Below the pieces are notes generated by a model. The model saw only the letters and a program-made list of their open reading frames with translations, did no database searches and was not told where the DNA came from. A stretch of 64,000 nucleotides of DNA from positions 124,001-188,000 of the forward strand of contig CAWGRF010000012.1 in the NCBI GenBank assembly GCA_963824935.1, in the 5' to 3' direction. The stretch's first letter is position 1. Each line of letters starts with the position of its first letter. Positions 55,021-62,671 of the stretch are shown here, in pieces. The stretch comes from JACCZX01 sp963824935 (lineage in GTDB: Bacteria > Pseudomonadota > Gammaproteobacteria > Burkholderiales > Burkholderiaceae_F). The position numbers and the translations under genes are program-made.

Positions 55021-56370
55021 CGCTTGGCTCCTTGTGGCGCGATCGGGAACGGCGCCGTGAGAGCAATCTACCCAAGCGGCAGCGCAGCAGGGAGTAACAA
55101 GTTCGTCGTGAATCCCGCGAGCGGCGGCGACAGCCAGCGCTGCGCGCGTGCGCGCCCTATCGAGCGCACGCGTCCGGCGCCCTCTAGGTCGACGAGCGCG
55201 CGCTGCACCGTGCGCTGGCTAGCCCCGAGGGCCAACGCGAGAGCCGAAGTAGACCAAGCCATGCCGTCAGCGAGGAGTGCCAGCAGCGACGCCTGATCGC
55301 CATCGATAGGTGGTACGAGCACGACGACGTCACGCTCGCCACGCGGCGTGAGTACGAAGCCGCGCTCGCTGGCGTCGATGCGCGCCAGCGGCGCAACGAG
55401 CGCGCGCAAACGTCCGATCTCGACGCGTAGGCGCGCGCGGTGCGTCTCGTCGGGGCGCCGGGTGCGGAACGCGTGCGCGATCAGAGTGTGACGATCGACA
55501 TCTCCGGGCCACGCCTCGGCGAGCCTGCGCGCCAACGCGAACAGGACCGGACGTCGCGCCAGCGGCAACCGGGTGGCGCCGGCGCGCAGGCCGCGACGGC
55601 AGGCGTCGACCACCAGCGCGCCCGAGGCGAAGAGCGCTTCAACCTCGTCGAGCCGCAGCAGCTGCTCGTGGCCGGCGTCGACGCGCCGAGCGGCGGGACG
55701 ATCGAGCGCGGCGCGTGCCTCAGCCACTTCTGCCAGGAGCGCGGGTACGCGCGCGCGTTCGGCAGCATCACGGGCACGGGCGAGTGCCGCACGTGCCGGC
55801 GCTGTGCGCAGAGAGCGCAGCGCCACTTCGGCGGCGGCCAGCTCGGCCACCGCCAGCAGCGACGGTGGCAGGAAGCGCGTGTCGAGCCGGGCCAGCTCGG
55901 ATGCGGCCTCATCGAGGCGGCCGAGCAGGAGCAGCCGGCGCACCGCGATCAAACGTGCGTGCAGCGCGTTGGCGCGATCGGCGTGCGCATTGAGCGTGGC
56001 CGACGCGACCGCCAGCGCACGCGACGAGCCGTGGAGGTCGCGCATCGCGAGGGCCACCTCGGCCTCGGCGACGACACAGCGGGCGCGCGCCAGCTCCTCG
56101 TGGGCGCCGAAGCCGCGGGCGGCGCGACGGAGGAGCTCGCGGGCGCGCGGGTACTCGCCGAGCTGAGCCATGGCGATGCCGCGGAGCGCGAGCGCCGGCG
56201 GATCGTCGCGCAGGGAAACGCGCTTGAGAGCGCCAAGCGCGTCGCCGGCGACGAGGGCGCGCGCGGCGGCCGCGATCAGGGAGTCCATCGCGACAGGCTA
56301 CTGCGCGGCGCCTGGCCGAGCCACTGGAGCGCTGTAAACCTACTATCTACTTCGTGAACTCGATGTCCGA
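54976..56370. repeat. Tandem duplication, copy 1
   Basis: This 1395-bp unit matches 56488-57887. It spans the 5' end of the propeller gene, the whole regulator gene, and the last codons of the multicopper oxidase gene. Homology stops just after CGATGTCCGA (56361-56370). Small indels lie between the regulator stop and the propeller start. Confidence 0.9.
55068..56288 (-). CDS. TPR-like plus two winged-helix domain regulator, copy 1
   Basis: This 406-residue protein has an alanine- and arginine-rich helical-repeat region (about 1-200) resembling TPR repeats, as in LGEYPRARELLRRAARGFGAH. An OmpR/BTAD-like winged helix follows near 265-320 (AHAFRTRRPDETHRARLRVE, ERGFVLTPRG). A second winged helix lies near 330-390 (ALALALGASQRTVQRALVDL). 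The layout suggests a cytoplasmic transcriptional regulator. The GC content and Ala/Arg usage exceed those of most neighbours. It precedes the propeller gene by 47 nt. Copy 2 at 56585-57805 differs at 10 of 406 residues. The family is recognised by neighbourhood and architecture, not by a named function. Confidence 0.82.
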   Translation of the reverse strand: MDSLIAAAARALVAGDALGALKRVSLRDDPPALALRGIAMAQLGEYPRARELLRRAARGFGAHEELARARCVVAEAEVALAMRDLHGSSRALAVASATLNAHADRANALHARLIAVRRLLLLGRLDEAASELARLDTRFLPPSLLAVAELAAAEVALRSLRTAPARAALARARDAAERARVPALLAEVAEARAALDRPAARRVDAGHEQLLRLDEVEALFASGALVVDACRRGLRAGATRLPLARRPVLFALARRLAEAWPGDVDRHTLIAHAFRTRRPDETHRARLRVEIGRLRALVAPLARIDASERGFVLTPRGERDVVVLVPPIDGDQASLLALLADGMAWSTSALALALGASQRTVQRALVDLEGAGRVRSIGRARAQRWLSPPLAGFTTNLLLPAALPLG

Positions 56371-56487
56371 ATGACTTCGGCACTTTGCACCGACGGCTGA
56401 CGTCGGCTAAGCCGACCCCTCCCCTTTGTTTGTTGCAACAGCGGCGCGTGTGAACAACTAATCAACCTTACGGCGGCATCGATCCGG
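56371..56487. other. Unique junction between the tandem copies, with overlapping hairpins
   Basis: This 117-bp sequence is present only between the two copies. It contains two mutually exclusive hairpins that share the GTCGG arm, CCGAC-N7-GTCGG and GTCGGCT-A-AGCCGAC. A 10-bp palindrome, TGTTGCAACA, follows a C-rich tract. It may be the scar of an inserted element that mediated the duplication. No gene is visible. Confidence 0.55.
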
Positions 56488-56535
56488 TGCTTGCGGTTTC
56501 GTGTTACTACGTGTCCTGACTAGGGTGCTGCTCAT
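56458..56535 (-). pseudogene. Duplicated 5' fragment of the beta-propeller gene
   Basis: An ATG at 56535 encodes MSSTLVRTRSNTKPQAP. This repeats the first codons of the intact propeller gene (which reads MSSTLVRTENTKPQA), then runs into unrelated sequence and a stop after 25 codons. It is a truncated by-product of the tandem duplication. Confidence 0.75.
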
Positions 56536-57887
56536 TGCTTGGCTCCTTTGTGTGGCGCGCTCGGAACGGCGCCGTGAGGAGAATCTACCCAAGCGGCAGC
56601 GCAGCAGGGAGTAACAAGTTCGTCGTGAATCCCGCGAGCGGCGGCGACAGCCAGCGCTGCGCGCGTGCGCGCCCTATCGAGCGCACGCGTCCGGCGCCCT
56701 CTAGCTCGACGAGCGCGCGCTGCACCGTGCGCTGGCTCGCCCCAAGGGCCAGCGCAAGGGCCGAGGTGGACCACGCCGCACCGTCGGCGAGCAGCGCCAG
56801 CAGCGACGCCTGATCGCCATCGATAGGTGGTACGAGCACGACGACGTCACGCTCGCCACGCGGCGTGAGCGCGAAGCCGCGCTCGCTGGCTTCGATGCGC
56901 GCCAGCGGCGCAACGAGCGCGCGCAAACGTCCGATCTCGACGCGCAGGCGCGCGCGGTGCGTCTCGTCGGGGCGTCGGGTGCGGAACGCGTGCGCGATCA
57001 GAGTGTGACGATCGACATCTCCGGGCCACGCCTCGGCGAGTCTGCGCGCCAACGCGAACAGGACCGGACGTCGCGCCAGCGGCAACCGGGTGGCGCCGGC
57101 GCGCAGGCCGCGACGGCAGGCGTCGACCACCAGCGCGCCCGAGGCGAAGAGTGCTTCAACCTCGTCGAGCCGCAGCAGCTGCTCGTGGCCGGCGTCGACG
57201 CGCCGAGCGGCGGGACGATCGAGCGCGGCGCGTGCCTCAGCCACTTCTGCCAGGAGCGCGGGTACGCGCGCGCGTGTCGCCGCATCGTGGGCACGCGCGA
57301 GTGCCGCCCGCGCCGGCGCTGTGCGCAGCGAGCGCAGCGCCACTTCGGCCGCGGCCAGCTCGGCCACCGCCAGCAGCGACGGTGGCAGAAAGCGCGCGTC
57401 GAGGCGGGCCAGCGCCGATGCGGCCTCATCGAGGCGGCCGAGCAGGAGCAGCCGGCGCACCGCGATCAAACGTGCGTGCAGCGCGTTGGCGCGATCGGCG
57501 TGCGCATTGAGCGTGGCCGACGCGACCGCCAGCGCACGCGGCGAGCCGTGGAGGTCGCGCATCGCGAGAGCCACCTCGGCCTCTGCGACGACACAGCGGG
57601 CGCGCGCCAGCTCCTCGTGGGCGCCGAAGCCGCGGGCGGCGCGCCGGAGCAGCTCACGGGCGCGCGGGTATTCGCCAAGTTGTGCCATGGCAATGCCGCG
57701 GAGCGCGAGCGCCGGCGGATCCTCGCGCAGGGAAACGCGCTTGAGGGCGCCGAGCGCGTCGCCGGCGACGAGGGCGCGCGCGGCGGCCGCGATCAGGGAG
57801 TCCATCGCGACAGGCTACTGCGCGGCGCCTGGTCGAGCCACTGGAGCGCTGTAAACCTACTATCTACTTCGTGAACTCGATGTTCGA
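56488..57887. repeat. Tandem duplication, copy 2
   Basis: This 1400-bp unit matches 54976-56370 in the same orientation. It runs from inside the multicopper oxidase 3' end to the 17th codon of the propeller gene. The offset is 1512 bp at the left edge and 1517 bp at the right, owing to three small indels. Substitutions are scattered, so it is not an assembly copy. Confidence 0.9.
56585..57805 (-). CDS. TPR-like plus two winged-helix domain regulator, copy 2
   Basis: This is a 406-residue paralogue of the copy 1 regulator with the same domains. The ten replacements are mostly conservative: four lie in the TPR-like region (such as REDPP for RDDPP, and AASALARLDARF), two in the middle helices and four in the winged-helix part (including IEASERGFALTP and LVELEGAG). 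The frame is open from start to stop. It lies 58 nt after the multicopper oxidase stop, which is probably the ancestral arrangement, with copy 1 and the propeller gene beyond the junction. Confidence 0.82.
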   Translation of the reverse strand: MDSLIAAAARALVAGDALGALKRVSLREDPPALALRGIAMAQLGEYPRARELLRRAARGFGAHEELARARCVVAEAEVALAMRDLHGSPRALAVASATLNAHADRANALHARLIAVRRLLLLGRLDEAASALARLDARFLPPSLLAVAELAAAEVALRSLRTAPARAALARAHDAATRARVPALLAEVAEARAALDRPAARRVDAGHEQLLRLDEVEALFASGALVVDACRRGLRAGATRLPLARRPVLFALARRLAEAWPGDVDRHTLIAHAFRTRRPDETHRARLRVEIGRLRALVAPLARIEASERGFALTPRGERDVVVLVPPIDGDQASLLALLADGAAWSTSALALALGASQRTVQRALVELEGAGRVRSIGRARAQRWLSPPLAGFTTNLLLPAALPLG

Positions 57888-59546
57888 CTTTCTTGCGGTC
57901 GCGTTGGCAACGGTGGGAAGTTCGCCGACCACTTTGGCGCGCACCACTTTGACTTTCGGGCTCACCGGTGCCGAGCGGCAGAAGCTGCCCGCCTGCACAG
58001 CATTCAACGTCTCTTCGGCGCGCGCCGCTCGATCCGCTGCGCTGGGCTTCAGCATTTGATTCGCGACTTTCATCAAACGCCCAGCGAGCGACAGTGGCGC
58101 TGGAGTTGCCGGCGTTACGACTTCTGCCACGGCCATCATGCCGCCATCCTCATGCTCAAGAATGTGACAGTGGTAGACAAACCTACCGACGATGATCGGA
58201 TTGCGGAAGTCGATGATGACTTTGACTTGCCCGGGCGCGGGCGTCTCTTGTCCTTGATATGGCAAGTTGACGTTGTCCTGATGTCCTAGAAACGGCTGCG
58301 CGACCCCGTTGATTTCCGTTACTTGGAAATCGGTTTGGTGAATGTGGAACGTGTGCAATTCCTGCGTTGCGTTGATCAGTGTCCACTCCTCAACCGTGCC
58401 TTGCACGATCGTTGAATCGACGATGTTGGGATCGAATTGTTTCGCACCGTTGCCCGAATCGATGAAGAAAGTATTGCCATCGGCCGACTCAGTAAACGTG
58501 ATCGTGCGCCGGCGCGCTATCGGCAACGTGCGAAAGTCTTCCACCGCGGGTAGCGTGCTTGGAATCGCGATCGGCACAACCGGCAAGTCCTGTGAGATCA
58601 GCGTCGCAATGGTCGCAGCGTCGTAAGAGTCGCCCATCGGCCCGGTATTGAACGCCTGCGCGCGTAGCGCGTAGCTTCCCGGCCCTGCGCCCTGAATCAG
58701 CACCTCAGCGCGTGACGACGGAGGCAACAGTATCTCCTGACGAGTCGTGATCTGCGTGGCGCGATTGCCGTCGCGTGCGATCTCATGGAACACATGCCCG
58801 TCCAACAGCAGCCGGTAATAGATATCCGAGCCAATGTTGGCGATACGGAAAAACTGTGTTTCGCCCGGCCGGATCGAGATCGTCGGATTGACCTGCCCGT
58901 TAACCATTCGAATGCTCGGCGAGCTTGGGCTGATGTCATCCGGAACTGTCCCCTGCGGGGTGATTTGAATGTCCTTCAGCAGCAGCACCCGCTCAACCAG
59001 CCCTTGCAGCTGTGGCAGTGGATCCAAGATGCCGTCGATGATCAGTCCGCCTGACAGGCCGCCCATCACTTGGCGCTGAGCCAAAAGGTGCAGGTGCGTG
59101 TGATACCAGTAGAGACCGGGATTGTGCGTGCCGGGAATTGCGATTCGGTACGACAGTCGATTGGCGGGATCAATGCTGACGAAGACATTGTCTCCCACCG
59201 TCCCATCGGCATTAATGCGCGGCGAAACGTTCAAGCCATGCAGGTGCAAGTTGGTCGGGTCGGACGAACGATTGTCGATATCGAGAAACAATGTGTCGCC
59301 CGGCCGCAGCCGCAACAGCGGCGGGATGTACATGCCGTTGTAGACCGTAGTTGTCACGGTTTGACCAGCGATCTGCACCGGTCCGGTCGCAACGTTGAGT
59401 GCTATGCGCAGTTCGCCGTTGGCGCTTCTCACCTCGGGCGGATTGCGAAACGTCTCGACCACCAACGTGGGCGAATCGTCGCTCGAGTTGCACGCGCAAA
59501 GGATTGCAATACCGACGAATGCAAATGCTGCTCGAATCGTTGTCAT
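57864..59546 (-). CDS. Multicopper oxidase, lipoprotein type
   Basis: This 560-residue protein has a lipoprotein signal with ILCAC near residues 15-19, then three cupredoxin domains. Copper motifs are all present: NLHLHG near 101-106, YWYHTHLH near 148-155, LHTFHIHQTDF near 395-405, and HCHILEHEDGGMM near 457-469 with the type 1 Cys, His and Met. It resembles CueO/SufI-like and laccase-type oxidases. The start ATG 59546 overlaps the stop of the SCO gene (ATGA). The C-terminal 80 residues after VTPATPAPL are an extra tail. With SCO upstream, a copper-handling or copper-dependent oxidation role is likely. Confidence 0.9.
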   Translation of the reverse strand: MTTIRAAFAFVGIAILCACNSSDDSPTLVVETFRNPPEVRSANGELRIALNVATGPVQIAGQTVTTTVYNGMYIPPLLRLRPGDTLFLDIDNRSSDPTNLHLHGLNVSPRINADGTVGDNVFVSIDPANRLSYRIAIPGTHNPGLYWYHTHLHLLAQRQVMGGLSGGLIIDGILDPLPQLQGLVERVLLLKDIQITPQGTVPDDISPSSPSIRMVNGQVNPTISIRPGETQFFRIANIGSDIYYRLLLDGHVFHEIARDGNRATQITTRQEILLPPSSRAEVLIQGAGPGSYALRAQAFNTGPMGDSYDAATIATLISQDLPVVPIAIPSTLPAVEDFRTLPIARRRTITFTESADGNTFFIDSGNGAKQFDPNIVDSTIVQGTVEEWTLINATQELHTFHIHQTDFQVTEINGVAQPFLGHQDNVNLPYQGQETPAPGQVKVIIDFRNPIIVGRFVYHCHILEHEDGGMMAVAEVVTPATPAPLSLAGRLMKVANQMLKPSAADRAARAEETLNAVQAGSFCRSAPVSPKVKVVRAKVVGELPTVANATARKSNIEFTK

Positions 59547-60247
59547 ACGGTTTTCGCAATGCAAGTGAGGGTTTCGTTCCGGCCGCTTACGCTCGGGCAC
59601 AGGTCAGCGCGGTGCTTTGCATGAATCCGCAAGACATCGTTGGCCACTGCCTGGGTACGAAGCGGTAACGTAAAGACCGCATAGAGCCGTGCATCGGGGC
59701 CGACCAACGACACGCTCGCGGTGTGATCAAAGAGGTAACCGCCCTTCGTCGCCTTACCGTTGCCCGCAATTTCGTATTTCACGCGAAACTGATCGGCGAA
59801 CGTTTTGATCGCGCCGGCTGAGCCATTGAGCGCGGTCACGCCGGGGCCGAATCGGCCGATGTACTCGGCAAGACGCGCATCCGTGTCGCGCGCCGGATCG
59901 ATCGTGACAAACAACACTCGGCTCGGCGCGGTGTCGCGCGCGGCGCCAATGGCGGCGCGCACGCGGCGCAGATCAGCGAGTGTCGTCGGACAGACGTCGG
60001 GGCAGTGCGTAAAGCCGAAGAAGACAAGCGACCAACGCCCGCCCAAATCCTTGCTCGAAAACGGCACGCCGGTATGCGTGCGCAGCGACGACGCTTGTAA
60101 AGCCTTCGGCTCGGGTAGTTCGAAGCCGTTGATCGGTGCCGGTTGAATCGTGTGTGACTCAGCGTCGCGCCGTGCGGTGATGCCCCACGCGATTGCCGCA
60201 ACTAACAATGTGCGGCGGTTGATGCGAGTCGGAGAGAACCGGTTCAT
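59543..60247 (-). CDS. SCO1/SenC family copper chaperone
   Basis: This 234-residue protein has an N-terminal Arg-rich signal/anchor (RINRRTLLVAAIAWG) and a thioredoxin fold with the copper-binding CxxxC in FTHCPDVCPTTL near residues 78-89. A downstream histidine, in YLFDHTASV, completes the metal site. SCO proteins deliver copper to cytochrome oxidase or other cuproenzymes. Overlap with the multicopper oxidase suggests it matures that enzyme. The C-terminal 30 residues after VLRIHAKH are not conserved. It is the first gene of the minus-strand array. Confidence 0.9.
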   Translation of the reverse strand: MNRFSPTRINRRTLLVAAIAWGITARRDAESHTIQPAPINGFELPEPKALQASSLRTHTGVPFSSKDLGGRWSLVFFGFTHCPDVCPTTLADLRRVRAAIGAARDTAPSRVLFVTIDPARDTDARLAEYIGRFGPGVTALNGSAGAIKTFADQFRVKYEIAGNGKATKGGYLFDHTASVSLVGPDARLYAVFTLPLRTQAVANDVLRIHAKHRADLCPSVSGRNETLTCIAKTV

Positions 60248-60318
60248 GCGCGCGAGAATTTAATAACCGGTAGCGTCAGCATGATGACGTAGTGACCGAT
60301 GCATCTTGCTACGCCCTG

Positions 60319-60543
60319 TCAGGCGAAGAAATCCCATGAATCAACACGTAACGAACGCAGCCATGTAGTGAACGACCTCGGCATCTGCCGTCGCCGATGC
60401 CGCGTAATGGATACCGCTTCCGCCTCGGCGGAAAGTAAAATTTTCAGTTCCTCGTACTCCTTTGGACAACTCTGCGCCTTGGGATTAGAACCTGCGAAGA
60501 GGAGAACGTGGCGAGATGCGACCGCATCTGATGACAAGGCCAT
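60319..60543 (-). other. Possible remnant of a CHAT-like domain gene
   Basis: A 74-codon frame reads ASRHVLLFAGSNPKAQ, then EYEELKILLSAEAEAVS, and ends in VDSWDFFA before a TGA. The pattern of a hydrophobic strand plus SNP, a helix, and then W-D-x-x-x-A resembles the N-terminal part of CHAT/TIR-like domains. Reading through the TGA gives QGVA, where such domains have GHG. The resemblance is weak and could be chance. Confidence 0.2.
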
Positions 60544-60795
60544 TCATGAGCACGGTGCGGCAAGCGGAAGGATCAGTTACCGCAAGACTTGTTGCTGCTC
60601 TACTCAAACCGCCGCCCGGAAGACGCCGCATTTCTAACGGAACTGCAGCAGCTCGAACAACAGAACAGGTTTACCCACATGCGTCGGTTCTCGATCGCCT
60701 ATTGCCGACGCTTCCCGCTGGACGTTGGCGATCTACTGGGAACAGACGAATTTAACGAGCGGCACTTCGCAAGGGCGATTTGGGGACGCTGCTGA
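60516..60795 (+). pseudogene. Degraded FAD-binding oxidoreductase (FNR family) fragment
   Basis: Two overlapping frames carry FMSTVRQAEGS and then LPQDLLLLYSNRRPEDAAFL followed by TELQQLEQQN. This is the NAD-binding portion of ferredoxin/flavodoxin reductase-family proteins (pattern I-T-P-F-x-S, then Y-S-N-R-x-P-E-D-A-A-F-x-x-E-L). There is a +1 change between the pieces. The N-terminal FAD domain and the C-terminal end are missing, and the sequence after RFTH is unrelated. It is a decayed gene fragment. Confidence 0.6.
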
Positions 60796-60803
60796 TCAGT
60801 TCG

Positions 60804-61283
60804 TCAGTGCGTGCCGCGACTGCAGAAGTGTCCGTGCCGAGCGCCTTGCATCAGTGCATTGAACTGATCGCCGGTCATGCGCACCAGCGTCTCGTGATCG
60901 CCACCCTCGACGTAGATCTCGGCGTTCGCGTCGAGGTCATCGTCGACGACCGTTTCCACGTCCCAGGCCATGCCGAGCGCGGGCACGGCCCCGGGAACAC
61001 AGTCGCTAAAGACCTGCGCGATGCGTCGCTCGTCCGCCAGATGCAGATCATGGCGCCCCAGCATCCGCGCGAGTTCTCCGATGCGGACGCGCGAATCGGC
61101 TGGAACAACCGCCATCACGACGCCGGCGTCGTCTTCGAGAATCACCGACTTGGCGAGCTGGTGTTCGGGAATGTGTGCCAGGCGCGCGGTCTGGCTACTG
61201 GTGTGGCTCTGATCATGGGCGCAGATCTCGTAGCGGGCGCCGCGCTGTTCGAGATAGCCGGAAAGTCGCGGAGACATCGACAT
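60804..61283 (-). CDS. YbaK/EbsC family aminoacyl-tRNA deacylase-like protein
   Basis: This 159-residue protein belongs to the YbaK/ProX editing-domain superfamily, which hydrolyses mischarged tRNAs such as Cys- or Ala-tRNA-Pro. Features are YEICAHDQSHTSSQTARLA near residues 18-36, QLAKSVILEDDAGVVMAVVP near 42-61 with the catalytic Lys, and VPGAVPALGMAWDVETVVD near 97-115. It stands alone rather than fused to ProRS. The specificity cannot be read from sequence. Confidence 0.87.
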   Translation of the reverse strand: MSMSPRLSGYLEQRGARYEICAHDQSHTSSQTARLAHIPEHQLAKSVILEDDAGVVMAVVPADSRVRIGELARMLGRHDLHLADERRIAQVFSDCVPGAVPALGMAWDVETVVDDDLDANAEIYVEGGDHETLVRMTGDQFNALMQGARHGHFCSRGTH

Positions 61284-61414
61284 GGAATCCTCTTGCGGGC
61301 CGGAACCATCGAACTCAATGACGGATATCCGAGTCGATCAGTTTCCTCCTGCGCGACACTACGCGCCAGTCGCATGTTCCCGCACCGGGTGACGGACGGG
61401 CAAGCTAGCCTTGC

Positions 61415-62623
61415 TTAGTTTCTTGCCGGAACCCGAACTTTCGAGCTCGAAAACTGACCCTCCTCTTGGCGCTGTGCAAGTATGGCGTAGACGGCGCGGC
61501 CCAGCTGCCAGCCCTCGCGCAGTTTCGGTGTGAGGTCTACGTGCTCGAGGTCCGAAAGCACAAACAGCTCGGCTTGACTGGGACGCAAAGCCTTTGCCAG
61601 GCTGATACTTTCGCCGTAGGGAATCATGTCGTCGCCAGCGCCGTGAACGAGAATGAACTGTGCCCGCGCAGCGCTCAGGTCATGGGCGACCAGGTTGAGG
61701 CGCTCGAGATCGTCGCGCAGCCGCTTCGGCAGCTGCTCCAAGAGCGCTCTGCTACGCGCAGGATCGGTGTTGACGATGAACTCATAGACCCGATTCCCGA
61801 CCGGCCCAATGTGCTGTAGCTGTGCGCTTACGTCGGCCTTCGGGTCGACGAATTTGCGGCGAGCAAGCGTTTCGAAATTGGCGCGTTCGCGCGGGTCGTC
61901 TAGGCGAACGGCGTTGCTAAGGGCATAGACCCACTTGCCGTATTCCTTTGGCGGACGCTGCAGCGTGATGCCGTGCGCCTGATAGTGGCCTGTGGTGAGA
62001 TAGGCGAGCGTTCGCGGCAGGTCGTGGTAGCCGCCAATCGAGACGACGAAACTGACCCGGCTGGACAGCTCCGGTTTCAACAGGGCCAGCACGGCCGGTC
62101 CTATCGCCACGCTCGTTGTCAACACACCGACGCGCTTACCGGAAAGTTCCGGCTGGGCAAACAGCCAGTCCAGCGCGTCGGCAATGTCCTGTTCGGTCTC
62201 GGGAAGAAGCCGCAATTCGCGCAGCGCCACTACGTCGGGAACCAGCACGGCGAATCGTGAGCGTGCAAGCGAGGTGGAAAACGCGATCACACGCGGGTCA
62301 TCTTTCCCGTGCTCGGCCGCACCAGGGATGAATACGATGCCGGCTTGCACCTCTGCGTCAGGTCGATAGAAGTCAGCGTTGTAGGTGCGCCTACTCCGCT
62401 CATATGTAATCGAACGTCGCGTCACCTGCGGTCGAAGGTCGATCCACGCCGGCAAAGGCTGGCCAACGACGTCGGTCAACAACAGCAGCGCCTCATAGCC
62501 CTGCCAAACGGGTTTGAGCAGGAACAGGGCGCCAAGCAGGATGACGACGAGTGCAAAGATCCAGATGCGGCGCCAAGCGCCACGGCTCGCGTCCGTCCTC
62601 CTACGAGGGATCGAGTCAGGCAT
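61415..62623 (-). CDS. Membrane-anchored alpha/beta hydrolase-fold protein
   Basis: This 402-residue protein has an N-terminal membrane anchor (IWIFALVVILLGALFLL near residues 20-36) and a periplasm-facing alpha/beta hydrolase domain. AGIVFIPGAAEHGKDDPRV near 95-113 fits the strand and oxyanion loop. GKRVGVLTTSVAIGPAVL near 160-177 occupies the nucleophile elbow, but reads T-T-S-V-A instead of G-x-S-x-G. Candidate acid and His are in VHGAGDDMIPYGES and LEHVDLTP. The odd elbow makes enzymatic activity uncertain. No operon partner is evident. Confidence 0.72.
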   Translation of the reverse strand: MPDSIPRRRTDASRGAWRRIWIFALVVILLGALFLLKPVWQGYEALLLLTDVVGQPLPAWIDLRPQVTRRSITYERSRRTYNADFYRPDAEVQAGIVFIPGAAEHGKDDPRVIAFSTSLARSRFAVLVPDVVALRELRLLPETEQDIADALDWLFAQPELSGKRVGVLTTSVAIGPAVLALLKPELSSRVSFVVSIGGYHDLPRTLAYLTTGHYQAHGITLQRPPKEYGKWVYALSNAVRLDDPRERANFETLARRKFVDPKADVSAQLQHIGPVGNRVYEFIVNTDPARSRALLEQLPKRLRDDLERLNLVAHDLSAARAQFILVHGAGDDMIPYGESISLAKALRPSQAELFVLSDLEHVDLTPKLREGWQLGRAVYAILAQRQEEGQFSSSKVRVPARN

Positions 62624-62671
62624 GGGAATCCCGTTCGGATTGCCTCATCACTGGCGTTACTCGTCTTGCGA

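Noticed and set aside
55440..57874. Long plus-strand frames of about 250-305 codons opposite the two regulator genes
   Set aside because: They are mirror images of very GC-rich coding sequence, with low-complexity Arg/Ala/Gln content and no domain. The minus-strand proteins have clear winged-helix motifs.
54976..57887. Tandem duplication as a simple assembly artefact
   Set aside because: The copies differ by scattered substitutions and three indels, and a unique 117-bp sequence separates them. An artefact would give identical copies.
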